Assembly: GCF_017834145.1 (NCBI RefSeq)
Contig: NZ_JAFIDA010000001.1
Coordinates: forward strand, 930,001 to 994,000
DNA from: Leucobacter exalbidus
Lineage (GTDB): Bacteria; Actinomycetota; Actinomycetes; Actinomycetales; Microbacteriaceae
Reading direction: 5' to 3'
DNA length: 64,000 nucleotides
Part shown: one piece after another, positions 55,041-64,000 of the stretch
Position numbering within the stretch: position 1 is the stretch's first letter
Layout of the letters: each line of letters begins with the position of its first letter
Notes under the pieces: generated by a model
What the model saw: the letters and a program-made list of their open reading frames with translations, nothing else
The model's database searches: none
What the model was told of the DNA's origin: nothing
Made by a program: the position numbers and the translations under genes

Positions 55041-56422
55041 CGCAGCCGGCGCCCGCGCTCGGCCATCCAGCGCTGCGTGCGGCGCCGCTCGATCAGCACC
55101 ATCGTGATCCCGAGCACCCACAGCGGCACCTGCACCGCGAACGCCCACTTAAAGGCCGTAAGCGAGTAGGCATCGGGTGATCCGGCGCCTTGTACGTCAA
55201 GCACCAGCCCGATCAACAAGATCACAATCAGCGAGGCAATGAAGCCGCCCGTGTTGACGAGCCCCGTCGCGAACCCGGCGAAGCTGCGCGGTGAGTGCGA
55301 CCGCAGCACCTCGAACGCGATCATCGAGGCCGGGCCGCCCAGCGGCATCACGATAATCAGCGCGAGCAGCAGCCACAGCGGCGGCGGGCCGGGCCACAGG
55401 AACACCGTGCCCCACACGATCGCGATCGCGAGGGTAATGCCCACGTTGATCCACACGCGGCGCTCGACGAACCGCGAGCTCAGCGGGCCGAGCACGAGGC
55501 CGGCCACCATCGATGACACCACCGTGATGCTCAGCAGCGCCCCCGATTGTGAGGCAGACAGACCCACCCCGCCCGTCAAGAACGGGGTGCCCCAGATCAG
55601 CAGGAACACGTTCGCCGCGAAGGGTGAGGTGAAGTGCAGCCAGAATGCGAGCCTGATGCCCGGGATGCGCAGCATGCGGCGGGCGCGATCGATTACCTCG
55701 AATCCGCGGTGGGAATCAACCAGCGGAATGGTGGAGGTTTGGGGCGGCCCAATCGACGAGGTGACGGCCTCAGGCTCCCCCGCCAGCGAGCGCGCGTTGA
55801 GGGTGAGTTTGCCGCGGCGCCCCGTGATCTGCTCGACGAGCGTGGGGGCGCCTGGGCGATCCCGCATCACGAACGCACCCAAAATGGTGACGAGCAGGCC
55901 GACGGCCGCGAGGCCCAAGAAGCCCTGGGTCCAGCCGACCGCGCCCACGAGCAGCGCCAGCGGGGTCACTGAGACCAGCTGTCCGGCTTGGCCGATCAGC
56001 CCCGTAACCTGGCTCACCGTGGGCAGCTGCCGCACCGCGAACCACTCGGGGAGCATACGCATCACGCTAATAAACGTGCACGCGTCACCCGCGCCCACCA
56101 GCACGCGGGCTAGCACCGCAAGCCACACATTATCGACCGTCGCCATTGCGGTCTGGCCGATCAGCATCAGCACGCCGCCGCCCAGCACCATGTTCGTGGT
56201 GCCCACCTTGTCGAGCAAAATACCCACGGGGATCTGCAGGGCGGCATAGACCACCAGCTGGATCACGGGGAACGCCGCGAGGGTCGTTGCGTCGATGTCG
56301 AAGTGGTGTTGGGTGGCTGGGCCGAGGGCGGCGAGTGAGGAGCGATTAATCACTGCCACTGCATACGCGATGGCGGCCACACCCCAAACAAACCAAGGGA
56401 GCAGTGGGCGTGCTGTGCGCAT
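55037..56422 (-). CDS. MFS transporter, nitrate/sugar-phosphate-like branch
   Basis: 461 residues with about 12 membrane helices ([20 protein letters not shown] in helix 1, then [20 protein letters not shown]). A cytoplasmic loop of about 60 residues in the middle is polar (residues about 190-250). No substrate can be assigned. It lies beside cysE but on the other strand; an exporter of cysteine-related compounds is one guess without direct support. The 222-base gap upstream is GC-rich with a 12-base direct repeat and the prfA terminator. Confidence 0.85.
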   Translation of the reverse strand: MRTARPLLPWFVWGVAAIAYAVAVINRSSLAALGPATQHHFDIDATTLAAFPVIQLVVYAALQIPVGILLDKVGTTNMVLGGGVLMLIGQTAMATVDNVWLAVLARVLVGAGDACTFISVMRMLPEWFAVRQLPTVSQVTGLIGQAGQLVSVTPLALLVGAVGWTQGFLGLAAVGLLVTILGAFVMRDRPGAPTLVEQITGRRGKLTLNARSLAGEPEAVTSSIGPPQTSTIPLVDSHRGFEVIDRARRMLRIPGIRLAFWLHFTSPFAANVFLLIWGTPFLTGGVGLSASQSGALLSITVVSSMVAGLVLGPLSSRFVERRVWINVGITLAIAIVWGTVFLWPGPPPLWLLLALIIVMPLGGPASMIAFEVLRSHSPRSFAGFATGLVNTGGFIASLIVILLIGLVLDVQGAGSPDAYSLTAFKWAFAVQVPLWVLGITMVLIERRRTQRWMAERGRRLR

Positions 56423-56485
56423 GGCCTCAGCCTACTCTCGGGTGCGTCCCTGGCAGCCCAGGCGCGCGGTGCCGCTCCCCCGGTT

Positions 56486-56532
56486 CAGCACCCGGCCTTG
56501 CACTCGGCCGGCCCCCGGCCCAGCACCCGGCC
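56486..56532. repeat. Direct repeat in the prfA-MFS gap
   Basis: CAGCACCCGGCC occurs at 56486-56497 and 56521-56532, in a run of CCGGCC-rich sequence. No function is apparent. Confidence 0.6.
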
Positions 56533-56570
56533 AGCCCTGGCCAGCCCCGGCCTGCATGGCACCGCGTACG

Positions 56571-56617
56571 AAAACGGGCCCTGCTTCCTCGCACAGTGTG
56601 CGAGGAAGCAGGGCCCG
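56571..56617 (-). terminator. Intrinsic terminator of the lysA-hom-thrB-rho-prfA line
   Basis: Perfect 20-base arms (56575-56594, 56598-56617) with a three-base loop; on the minus strand it is followed by TTTT. It begins about 28 bases after the prfA stop. Confidence 0.88.
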
Positions 56618-56644
56618 AGATGCGTGGCCGATGGCCGGGTGAAG

Positions 56645-57718
56645 TTACTCGCCCAGGTTTGCCAGGCGCTCTTCTTCGTCAGCGCGAATGCACGAGTCGA
56701 TGACTGCGTCGAGCGCACCGTCCATCACGTGATCAAGGTTGTATGCCTTGAATCCCGTGCGGTGATCTGCGATGCGGTTCTCGGGGAAGTTGTACGTGCG
56801 AATGCGCTCGGAGCGATCCATCGTGCGGATCTGGCTCGAGCGGTACGCACTTGCCTCAGCGGCGGCTTCCTCTTGCTTGCGCGCCAGCAGTCGTGCACGC
56901 AGCACGCGCATACCCGCGTCGCGGTTCTGCAGCTGGCTCTTCTCGTTCTGCATCGCCACGACAATGCCCGTGGGAATGTGCGTGATGCGCACGGCCGAGT
57001 CGGTCGTGTTCACCGACTGGCCGCCGGGGCCGCTCGAACGGTAGACGTCGATCTTGAGATCGTTCTGGCTGATCTCAACCTCTTCAGGGGCGTCAACCTC
57101 GGGGTACACGAGCACGCCCGTGGTGGAGGTGTGAATGCGTCCCTGTGACTCGGTCACGGGCACACGCTGCACGCGGTGCACGCCACCCTCGTACTTCAGG
57201 TGCGCCCAGGCGCCCTGCGACGGATCGGCAGCGTTGGCCTTGATCGCGACCTGCACGTTCTTGTAGCCGCCCAGATCGCTCTCGTCTTTCTCGAGGATCT
57301 CGGTCTTCCAACCCTTGGACTCTGCATAGTGCATGTACATGCGCAGCAGATCGGCGCCGAACAGCGCCGATTCTGCGCCGCCCTCGCCACCCTTGATCTC
57401 AAGGATGACATCGCGTGCGTCGTCGGGGTCGCGCGGAATCAGCAGACGCCGCACCTTCTCCTGAGCCTCAGCGAGCCCGGTTTCAAGAGCGGGGATCTCT
57501 TCAGCGAAGGCGTCATCTTCGCGTGCAAGCTCGCGTGCGGCCTCAAGGTCTGCACCCTGCTGCTGCCACTGCTCGTACGCAGCCTTAATCTTGGACAACT
57601 CGGCGTAGCGCCGGTTGACCTTCTTTGCACGTGCCGCATCGGCGTGCAACGCCGGATCTGCAAGCGTCTCCTGCAGTGCGAGGTGCTCAGCGAGCAGTGT
57701 CTCGACCTGTTCGAACAT
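56645..57718 (-). CDS. prfA: Peptide chain release factor 1
   Basis: 357 residues. Recognises UAA and UAG and triggers peptide release. The helical N-terminal domain (about 1-100), the recognition domain and the catalytic [20 protein letters not shown] loop with GGQ at about residue 230 are intact, as is the ending [19 protein letters not shown]. In the same direction as rho and 50 bases after it. prmC, its modifying enzyme, lies 4.5 kb further downstream, after an unrelated block. Confidence 0.97.
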   Translation of the reverse strand: MFEQVETLLAEHLALQETLADPALHADAARAKKVNRRYAELSKIKAAYEQWQQQGADLEAARELAREDDAFAEEIPALETGLAEAQEKVRRLLIPRDPDDARDVILEIKGGEGGAESALFGADLLRMYMHYAESKGWKTEILEKDESDLGGYKNVQVAIKANAADPSQGAWAHLKYEGGVHRVQRVPVTESQGRIHTSTTGVLVYPEVDAPEEVEISQNDLKIDVYRSSGPGGQSVNTTDSAVRITHIPTGIVVAMQNEKSQLQNRDAGMRVLRARLLARKQEEAAAEASAYRSSQIRTMDRSERIRTYNFPENRIADHRTGFKAYNLDHVMDGALDAVIDSCIRADEEERLANLGE

Positions 57719-57768
57719 GTTTCCTCCGAGAATGTGTTCTGTGTAAGTGACCGTGAAGCGTGTAAACG

Positions 57769-59904
57769 CTAGGCCGCGGAGGTGGTCTGCAGAACTGCAG
57801 CGCCACGCGTGTGCGAGCGCTCAGCAACTACGGTGACCGCAGCGGGAGCGGTGGCTGCGAAACGAATTTCGCAGTTCGCCACGGGGCGCAGGTCGCGCAG
57901 CAGCTGCTTGTCAGCAGCAAAACCAGTCTTTGCAGCGGCGGTGGCGAGCACCGTCACCGATCCGCCGTTTTCAACGTTGCGGGCCGCGCCAAGCACGCGA
58001 CGCACCTGAGCGGTCGCAAACTCGTCGACGGCTCCGTTTGCGGGCCGCGATGAGACGGGCTGTGCCTGGGCGTAAGCCCGAGCCAGGTCGCCTACCGAGT
58101 CGATCAGCACGACGACGTCGTGGCCGAGCTCAGCGAGACGCTTTGCGCGCTCGATACCCAGCTCAGCGATCGTGGCCTGGTCTTCTGCCGTGCGCTCGAA
58201 CGATGCGGCGATGACCTCACCGTTGACGGTGCGCGTCAGGTGGGTGATGTCTTCGGGCTGTGCGTTGGTGAGCAGCAGCATCAGGTGTGCATCGGGAGCG
58301 TTCTGGCTCACCGAAGCGGCGAGCTGGCTCAGCACCTCGATGCCGCGTGCGGGCTGGGGCACCACGAGCAGGCCACGCTGGCCGAAGCCCACGGGAGCTG
58401 CAGCGTCAATCTCGCTGCCAATGCCTGCGCCGGTCGAGAGCGGCAGCTGGCGTACGGGGTAGATGGCTGAGAGCTCAGAGAACTCAGCGCGCTGCTCGTT
58501 CTCTTCGATCGCGCGACCGTTGATCGAGTCAACCTTCACAATGGCGTTGTACTTCTGACGCCCGGCCTGATCGCCTTCGCGGGGCTGACGAATAGCGCCA
58601 ACGACTGCGTCGCCGCGCTTCAGACCGTACTTCTTGACCTGACCGAGCGAGACGTACACGTCGCTCGTGCCGGGCAGGTAACCGCTCGTGCGCACAAACG
58701 CGTAGTTGTCGAGCACGTCGAGGATGCCCGCGATGGGCAGCAGGACATCATCTTCGGTGATCTCGGGATCGATATCGTCACCCTGGCCGCGACGCTTACG
58801 GTCACGCTGGCGGGTGCGGCTCGAACGGCTTTCGGCGTTCTTGTCGTTGTGGCGGTTCGACTCGGGGCCGTTCTGGCTCTCACCGGTCTTCTGGCCACGC
58901 TGGTTCTTGTTCGCCTGAGCCTGGTTCTGGTTCTGGTTCTGAGCCTGGTTCTGGTTCTGGTTCTGAGCCTGACCCTGGTTCTGAGCCGCGCCCTGAGCCT
59001 GGTTCTGGCCCTGGGTCTTGGTCTCAGCAGCTGCAGCCTCGGGCTGCGCAGCCTCTGCGGTCTCAGCAGTTTCAGGCCTCTGGCCACGGCGGCCACGGGT
59101 GCGACCGCGGGTGGGGCGCTCGCCCTCAGCCTGGTCAGCGTTGGTCTTGTCGGCGTCAGCCTGCTCGGCCGACGTGGCCTCAGCAGCCTGATCAGCGGCG
59201 GGCGTTTCGCTCGACTCGCTGGCGACCGGCTGCGACGCTGCGGTCTCAGCGGGCGCTGCGGTCTCGGCCTCGGGGGTCTCGGCGATGGGCTCAGCAGCCT
59301 TCGCTGCCTTGCTGACCCGTGCACGACGCGTGCGCTTCACGGGAGCCTCAGCTGCAGCAGTTTCATCTGCGGCGGCCTCAACGGGGGCCTCAGCCGCAGC
59401 CTCGGGGGCGGCTTCGGCAGCGGGTGCTTCAGCAGCGGGAGGCTCGACGGCTTCAGCAGCAGGAGCCTCAACGGGCTTCTTACGAGCACGCGTTACGCGC
59501 TTCTTCGGCGCCTCAACAGCAGCCTCAGCGGCAGGTGACTCAGCAGCAGGTGCTGCGGTCTCCGCAGCGGCCTTGGGAGCTGCAGCCGATGATTCAGCAG
59601 CGGCGGGTGCCTCAGCAGCAGCCTCAGCCGTGACCGGCTTCTTACGAGCACGCGTCACGCGCTTCTTCGGCGCTTCAACAGCAGCGGGCGCTGCGTCAGC
59701 GGCGGGGGCCTCAGCGGCAACCGCTGCGGCCGGAGCAGCAACGGCCGCAGCAGCCGGCGCCACGACGGTGACGGGCGCAACGGCCTCACCGGCGGGGGCC
59801 GTCACGCGACGCGATGCGCGCTTACGCACGGGTTTCTCAGCAGCAACCGCGGCAGTTGCGTCGCCACCGACGCTGGCCTGGGGCTCAATTACATTGTCTT
59901 CCAC
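57769..59904 (-). CDS. rho: Rho-like transcription termination factor with degenerate, truncated ATPase domain
   Basis: 711 residues from GTG 59904 (GAGAGG upstream). Residues 1-384 are a disordered extension: Ala/Glu/Pro-rich with repeated [11 protein letters not shown] blocks, then a Gln/Asn-rich and a basic part. Residues about 385-475 are an intact Rho cold-shock RNA-binding domain ([40 protein letters not shown]). The ATPase that follows aligns with Rho without gaps at first, but the P-loop PPKAGKT is replaced by PQPARGI (516-522), the catalytic-Glu segment DERPEE by TNAQPED, TRLARAY by GDLARAY, and the R-loop by RPVAN. About 100 C-terminal residues, including the arginine-finger region, are missing. 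ATP-driven translocation is therefore not expected. A second, complete rho elsewhere is possible. Confidence 0.9.
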   Translation of the reverse strand: MEDNVIEPQASVGGDATAAVAAEKPVRKRASRRVTAPAGEAVAPVTVVAPAAAAVAAPAAAVAAEAPAADAAPAAVEAPKKRVTRARKKPVTAEAAAEAPAAAESSAAAPKAAAETAAPAAESPAAEAAVEAPKKRVTRARKKPVEAPAAEAVEPPAAEAPAAEAAPEAAAEAPVEAAADETAAAEAPVKRTRRARVSKAAKAAEPIAETPEAETAAPAETAASQPVASESSETPAADQAAEATSAEQADADKTNADQAEGERPTRGRTRGRRGQRPETAETAEAAQPEAAAAETKTQGQNQAQGAAQNQGQAQNQNQNQAQNQNQNQAQANKNQRGQKTGESQNGPESNRHNDKNAESRSSRTRQRDRKRRGQGDDIDPEITEDDVLLPIAGILDVLDNYAFVRTSGYLPGTSDVYVSLGQVKKYGLKRGDAVVGAIRQPREGDQAGRQKYNAIVKVDSINGRAIEENEQRAEFSELSAIYPVRQLPLSTGAGIGSEIDAAAPVGFGQRGLLVVPQPARGIEVLSQLAASVSQNAPDAHLMLLLTNAQPEDITHLTRTVNGEVIAASFERTAEDQATIAELGIERAKRLAELGHDVVVLIDSVGDLARAYAQAQPVSSRPANGAVDEFATAQVRRVLGAARNVENGGSVTVLATAAAKTGFAADKQLLRDLRPVANCEIRFAATAPAAVTVVAERSHTRGAAVLQTTSAA
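58918..58965 (-). repeat. 24-base tandem repeat in the Q/N-rich part of rho
   Basis: Two exact copies of AGCCTG plus three GTTCTG (plus-strand reading; 58918-58941 and 58942-58965), with degenerate copies on both sides. In the protein they give runs of QNQNQNQA. The copy number could change by slippage. Confidence 0.85.
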
Positions 59905-60074
59905 AGTGTTTTCCTCTCGGAATGTCGCGGGGGCGCACGCAAGGCGCATCACCCTCCCACGAACTTGCACTCAAGTGCATTCGGGATCGCCGGGCATGCG
60001 CCTCGGCAAGGGAACGATCCAACCTCCACAGCCGCGAATACACCGTGCACCGACAAGGCGGTGGCGACGGAACG

Positions 60075-61055
60075 CTACTGGGAAACTCGCGAAGAAATCG
60101 CGGGGATCGGCTCCACTGTAGCACCCTTCGTATCGACCGCAAGCGTCAGAACGCGCCAATCAGGGTGATGCTCAGCCACGAAATCTGCGGCGGCCAAGCG
60201 CTCCTGCGGCCCGTTCGACATCACGAGCACCGACGGCCCGGCACCCGACACCACGGCCGGGTAGCCGCGCTCGCGCAGCTCAGCGATCAGGTCGCGCGTG
60301 CCCGGCATCGCTGCACCGCGATAGTTCTGGTGCAGGCGATCCTCAGTCGATTCAAACAACAGCTCGGGGCTCTGCGTGAGCGCCGCAATGAGCAGCGCCG
60401 AACGCGACACGTTAAACACTGCGTCCTCGTGCGGCACCTGCTCAGGCTGCAGGCTGCGCGCGAGTTCCGTCGACATCGTGAAGCTGGGCACGAGCACGAG
60501 CGGCGCGACACCGCGGTGCACCATCAACTTTTTGAACTTCGGCCCCTCGGGCGTGGTCCACGCAATCGTGAGCCCGCCAAACAGCGCGGGAGCCACGTTG
60601 TCGGGGTGCCCCTCAAGCGCGGTGGCGAACCCGAGCAGCTGAGCTTCGGTGAGCGACAGAGGCGATTCCGGATCACTCTCGAGTAGCCCCGCCGCAATCA
60701 TGATGCCCGCGACGATCGCCGAGCCCGATGAGCCCATGCCGCGGCCGTGCGGAATGCGGTTGTGTGCCTCGAGCGTCAGCCCGGGCAGTTCGCGGCCGAG
60801 CTGCTCATACACGTAGGCCGCCGAGCGCACCACGAGATTCGAGGCGTCAGTGGGCACTTCGCCCTCGCCGACACCCGTGACGTGCACGGTAGCGCCAGAT
60901 TCTGCTCGGGTCGTGGCGGTGAGGTCGTCACCGTAGGCGAGCGCAATGCCCAGAGTGTCAAACCCTGGCCCCAGGTTTGCGCTCGTCGCCGGCACGCGCA
61001 CGCGCACCGAGCGTGCGGCGTAAGTCGTCTGTGGTGCGTCAGCATTCATGCTCAT
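60075..61055 (-). CDS. thrB: Homoserine kinase
   Basis: Phosphorylates homoserine for threonine synthesis. 326-residue GHMP kinase: VRVRVPATSANLGPGFDTLG at the N-terminus, ATP loop NRIPHGRGMGSSGSAIVAGI (about 105-124), and VVSGAGPSVLVMS near the end. ATG overlaps the hom stop as ATGA. The 170-base gap to rho holds a small TGCACT-ca-AGTGCA inverted repeat near 59970 and no other clear signal. Confidence 0.96.
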   Translation of the reverse strand: MSMNADAPQTTYAARSVRVRVPATSANLGPGFDTLGIALAYGDDLTATTRAESGATVHVTGVGEGEVPTDASNLVVRSAAYVYEQLGRELPGLTLEAHNRIPHGRGMGSSGSAIVAGIMIAAGLLESDPESPLSLTEAQLLGFATALEGHPDNVAPALFGGLTIAWTTPEGPKFKKLMVHRGVAPLVLVPSFTMSTELARSLQPEQVPHEDAVFNVSRSALLIAALTQSPELLFESTEDRLHQNYRGAAMPGTRDLIAELRERGYPAVVSGAGPSVLVMSNGPQERLAAADFVAEHHPDWRVLTLAVDTKGATVEPIPAISSRVSQ

Positions 61056-62362
61056 TCGTTGCCCTCCAGGCGCAGTACGCTCGTCACCTCGTGCACCAGA
61101 TCGCTCGCGCGCAGTGAATCAACCATGGCGGCGAGATCAGACTCGCGGCCGATGTGGGTGCCGATCACCAGCGAGGCACGCTCGTGCGCACCGTCAGCGA
61201 TGCTCTGCTTCACGCTTGCGGCCGAGACACCGTGCTCGGCGAGAATACCGGCGATTCGGGCGAGTACGCCCGGCTGATCCTGCACCTCGAGCATCACCTG
61301 GTATGACGTGTTGACCTCGCCCACGGGCAGGATGGTCAGGCCAGCGTGGAGCGATCCGGCGATGCCGGGGCCGCCAACCACGTGGCGACGTGCCGCAGAA
61401 ACAACGTCACCGAGCACCGCAGAAGCGGTCTCGGCGCCGCCAGCGCCCGCGCCGTAGAACATGAGTTCGCCAGCGGCTTCGGCCTCAACGAACACGGCGT
61501 TCTTGCCGCCGTACACCGCCGCCAGCGGGTGGTCGCGGCGAATCAGCGCCGGGTAGACGCGCGCCGAGACGCCGTGTTCGCCGTCTGCCGAGGTGATGCG
61601 CTCGGCGATCGCCAGCAGCTTGATGACGTAGCCGGCCTGCTTGGCCGTTTCGATCTGCTCAAGCGTGATGTTCGCGATGCCCTCGCGGTAAACCGCGTCA
61701 ACGGGCACCTCGGTGTGGAACGCGATCGAAGCGAGGATCGTTGCCTTCTGGGCAGCGTCGTAGCCTTCGACATCGAGCGTGGGATCGGCCTCGAGGTAGC
61801 CCAGCTCGCTCGCAACGCGCATCGCGTCTTCAGAGCTGTCACCGAAGCGATCCATGCGGTCGAGAATGTAGTTGGTCGAGCCGTTCACGATGCCCATCAC
61901 GCGGGTGATGTGGTCGCCCGCGAGGCTCTCGCGCAGCGGGCGCAGAATGGGAATGGCCGCCGCCACCGAGGCTTCGTATGACAGCTGGGCGCCGACCTGT
62001 TCTGCGGCTTCAGCGAGCTCGGGGCCGTGCGCGGCGATGAGCGCCTTGTTGGCGGTCACCACATCAGCGCCGCCCTGCAGCGCCTGCAAAATGAGGGTCT
62101 TGGCCGGCTCGATGCCGCCCATCAGCTCGATCACAATGTCTGAGCCCTGTACGAGGCGCTCAGCGTCGCTCGTGAACAGCTCCTGGGGCAGGTCGACATC
62201 GCGCTTCGCGGTGGTGTCGCGCACGGCAATGCCTGAGAGGGTGAGGCGCGCACCAATGCGTGCGGCAAGCTCGTCGCCATGCTCGATGATGAGTCTGGCT
62301 ACCTGGGCGCCCACTGAGCCGCAGCCCAAAAGTGCTACGCGCAAGTCACGGTATTCGTTCAC
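61052..62362 (-). CDS. hom: Homoserine dehydrogenase
   Basis: Reduces aspartate semialdehyde to homoserine. 436 residues: NAD(P) fold VALLGCGSVGAQVARLI, ADVVTANKALIAAHG, SYEASVAAAIPILRPLRESL with the catalytic Lys region, GIVNGSTNYILDRM, and EADPTLDVEGYDAAQKATIL. A C-terminal ACT domain (VMLEVQDQPGVLARIAGILA, about 352-371) suggests feedback control by threonine. Coupled to thrB by overlap. Confidence 0.97.
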   Translation of the reverse strand: MNEYRDLRVALLGCGSVGAQVARLIIEHGDELAARIGARLTLSGIAVRDTTAKRDVDLPQELFTSDAERLVQGSDIVIELMGGIEPAKTLILQALQGGADVVTANKALIAAHGPELAEAAEQVGAQLSYEASVAAAIPILRPLRESLAGDHITRVMGIVNGSTNYILDRMDRFGDSSEDAMRVASELGYLEADPTLDVEGYDAAQKATILASIAFHTEVPVDAVYREGIANITLEQIETAKQAGYVIKLLAIAERITSADGEHGVSARVYPALIRRDHPLAAVYGGKNAVFVEAEAAGELMFYGAGAGGAETASAVLGDVVSAARRHVVGGPGIAGSLHAGLTILPVGEVNTSYQVMLEVQDQPGVLARIAGILAEHGVSAASVKQSIADGAHERASLVIGTHIGRESDLAAMVDSLRASDLVHEVTSVLRLEGNE

Positions 62363-62393
62363 TTCACTGTCTCCGATGATCGTGTGTATTTCG

Positions 62394-62412
62394 CCGCGGG
62401 GTGTGCCCGCGG
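62394..62412 (-). other. Small hairpin between lysA and hom
   Basis: CCGCGGG-gtgtg-CCCGCGG, seven-base arms in the 90-base gap. It could be a weak terminator or attenuator; no T-run and no leader peptide were seen. Confidence 0.35.
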
Positions 62413-62452
62413 AACAGGGGTGGGGGCCGCGCGGTGGGCGCGACCAAGGGAA

Positions 62453-63892
62453 TTAGCTGCGGGGCGTGGGGGCCCAGTCAGCGGCGCCCGTCACGCTCTT
62501 GGCGAGCAGTTCGGCTTCGGTTTCGCCGTGCACGATCAGGCGCGCACGGCCGTCGGTCACTGCGACCACCGGGGGCCTTGGCACATAGTTATAGTTGCTC
62601 GCAAGCGACCAGCAGTAAGCGCCGGTCGTGGCAACGGCGAGGGTATCCCCCGGGCGCACGTCACCGGGCAGCAGGTCGCGCTGCACCACAATGTCGCCCG
62701 ATTCGCAGTGCTTGCCTACGACGCGCACGAGGGCAGCATCAGCGGCACTCACGCGGTTGGCGATGCGCACGTGGTAGTCAGCGCCATAGAGGGCGGGGCG
62801 AGCGTTATCGCTCATGCCGCCATCGACGCTCACGTACAGGCGCTCGCTGAACCCCTGATCGGCGGGATCTGCGGCCGCGTCGCTGCCCGCAAGCTGCACC
62901 GTCTTCGTGGTGCCAACGGTGTAGAGCGTCACGCCCGACTGGCCGATGATCGCGCGCCCGGGCTCGAAGGCCAGCTTCGGCACCGGCACACCGGCTGCCG
63001 CGCAGCTCTCGGCCACAATGTCTGCGAGCTCGCGAGCGATGCGAGACACCTCGGGGGCGTCAGCTGCCTGATCAGGAGTGTAAGCAATGCCGAAGCCACC
63101 GCCCAGGTTGAGCTCGGGAATATCGCGGCCCGCAAGCTTGGCCAGCTCGGGGTACACGCTCAGCAGCCGCTTGGCTGATTCGCGGAAGCCCTCGGTCGCG
63201 AAGATTTGCGAACCGATGTGGCAGTGCAGGCCCACAAAGTCGAGCGACGCATGCGCGAGCACCAGTGAGGCCAGGCGGGGAGCTGCGGCCAGCGGCTGAC
63301 CGAACTTCTGATCCTCGTGCGAGGTCGCCAGGAAGTCGTGGGTGGAGGCGTGCACCCCGCTGTTGACGCGCAACCGCACACGCTGCACACGCCCGTGGGC
63401 TGCGGCCGCCTGAGCGACGCGCTCAATCTCGATCTCGCTGTCGATGATGATGGTGCCCACGCCCGCGGCTACCGCGCGGTCGATCTCGCTGACCGACTTG
63501 TTATTGCCGTGGAAACCGATCATCTCGGGCTTCACGCCTGCGGCCAGGGCCACCGAGAGTTCGCCGCCGCTGGCGACGTCAATGGCGAGGCCTTCCTCGG
63601 CCATCCATGCCGCGACCTCGACGCACAAAAATGCTTTGCCCGCGTAGTACACGGTCGCCGAGGTGCCAATGCGTTCGGCCTCGCTCGTGAGCGCGGTGAA
63701 CACCTCGCGGGCCTTCGCACGTGCGGCGCCCTCGTCAATGACGTACAGGGGCGAACCGAACTGCGCGGTGAGATCGGTGGCGCGAATCTCACCAATCTTC
63801 AGCTCACGACACTCGTTTCCGCGACGCGCTGTGGGCGGAAAAACGCGAGTATCGATGGCGTTCAGGTCGGCCGGCTGGGTGGGCTCGGTCAT
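62453..63892 (-). CDS. lysA: Diaminopimelate decarboxylase
   Basis: Last step of lysine synthesis. 479 residues from ATG 63892 (GGAG upstream). Fold-type III PLP enzyme: ATVYYAGKAFLCVEVAAWM with the PLP Lys, FHGNNKSVSEI, GLHCHIGSQIFATEGF, ELNLGGGFGIAYTP, LAFEPGRAIIG and GKHCESGDIVVQRDLLP with the catalytic Cys. The first 35 residues are a polar extension before the barrel. First visible gene of lysA-hom-thrB-rho-prfA. In the 108 bases upstream no gene could be assigned; argS often lies there. Confidence 0.96.
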   Translation of the reverse strand: MTEPTQPADLNAIDTRVFPPTARRGNECRELKIGEIRATDLTAQFGSPLYVIDEGAARAKAREVFTALTSEAERIGTSATVYYAGKAFLCVEVAAWMAEEGLAIDVASGGELSVALAAGVKPEMIGFHGNNKSVSEIDRAVAAGVGTIIIDSEIEIERVAQAAAAHGRVQRVRLRVNSGVHASTHDFLATSHEDQKFGQPLAAAPRLASLVLAHASLDFVGLHCHIGSQIFATEGFRESAKRLLSVYPELAKLAGRDIPELNLGGGFGIAYTPDQAADAPEVSRIARELADIVAESCAAAGVPVPKLAFEPGRAIIGQSGVTLYTVGTTKTVQLAGSDAAADPADQGFSERLYVSVDGGMSDNARPALYGADYHVRIANRVSAADAALVRVVGKHCESGDIVVQRDLLPGDVRPGDTLAVATTGAYCWSLASNYNYVPRPPVVAVTDGRARLIVHGETEAELLAKSVTGAADWAPTPRS

Positions 63893-64000
63893 CTGGGCTC
63901 CTGTGCTCCTGAAATGCGGGTCTTGTTCGCGCACGCTGCGGCTGCATCATGCAACACGTGGCGAGCGGACCCGGCTTGGCCCCTGAAGCCGTGCGAACGG

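Noticed and set aside
56486-56532. CCGGCC-rich repeats as a possible attachment or recombination site
   Set aside because: Only a 12-base direct repeat without flanking mobile genes; low-complexity GC sequence is a simpler reading.
57719-58200. Frameshift in rho as the cause of the missing C-terminus
   Set aside because: Similarity to Rho continues in one frame on both sides of each lost motif, and only 50 bases remain between the stop and prfA, too few for the missing 100 residues in another frame.
58849-60121. Ser/Ala-rich open frames opposite the rho extension
   Set aside because: They mirror the repetitive Ala/Glu/Gln codons of rho and have no independent start signals.
63893-64000. C-terminus of argS upstream of lysA
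   Set aside because: The visible frames do not show a recognisable arginyl-tRNA synthetase ending; left unassigned.

Overview
The window is a compact, high-GC (roughly 65%) bacterial chromosome segment. It fits an actinobacterium, most likely family Microbacteriaceae. The signs are a mycothiol-dependent formaldehyde dehydrogenase, an L25/CTC ribosomal protein next to pth, the block lysA-hom-thrB-rho-prfA ... prmC-sua5-wecA-atpI-atpBEFHAGDC, several apparent leaderless promoters, and a tRNA without encoded CCA. No insertion sequence, prophage, CRISPR array or rRNA was seen. Every apparent gene is intact except those cut by the window edges; the striking exception in function is the rho gene.

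Layout. 1-4.9 kb: housekeeping genes on the minus strand (start of a probable mfd, pth, rplY, an FMN reductase, prs, glmU, tRNA-Gln). 5-32.4 kb: a catabolic and regulatory region of small units, each a regulator beside one to three genes. These are MarR; amidase with TetR; LysR with a PLP decarboxylase and amino acid permease; acyl-CoA dehydrogenase with TetR; a double Lrp with an M20 amidohydrolase and MHS transporter; the mycothiol formaldehyde pair; GntR with an MHS transporter and a lactate-dehydrogenase-like flavoenzyme; and LysR with an orphan flavoprotein. An ABC-F protein, a membrane-anchored lipase and a Tat-exported phosphoesterase follow. 32.5-41.7 kb: a 73-residue Cys-tetrad protein beside a FrnE/DsbA oxidoreductase, the metG-tatD-rsmA-ispE line, OsmC, gabT, a PP2C phosphatase and YaaA. 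41.8-52.1 kb: the complete F1Fo ATP synthase operon with its usual upstream genes. 52.1-56.4 kb: a small accessory block (membrane protein, TetR, cysK, cysE, MFS) separating prmC from prfA. 56.6-63.9 kb: prfA, rho, thrB, hom, lysA.

The most unusual item is the rho gene. It sits in the normal rho position and keeps the RNA-binding cold-shock domain, but the ATPase core has lost the Walker A lysine and threonine, the catalytic glutamate region, the R-loop and the whole C-terminal part. It also carries a disordered N-terminal extension of about 380 residues with Q/N-rich repeats. The same window holds many long perfect hairpins at gene ends, most with little or no U-tract. Other points for a second look are the CC-GGG-CC peptide next to FrnE, a leaderless seven-codon ORF coupled to the PP2C gene, a nested stem structure after the atpI-like gene, and recurrent leaderless starts at regulator genes.

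All functional assignments come from reading sequence motifs and gene order, not from database searches.
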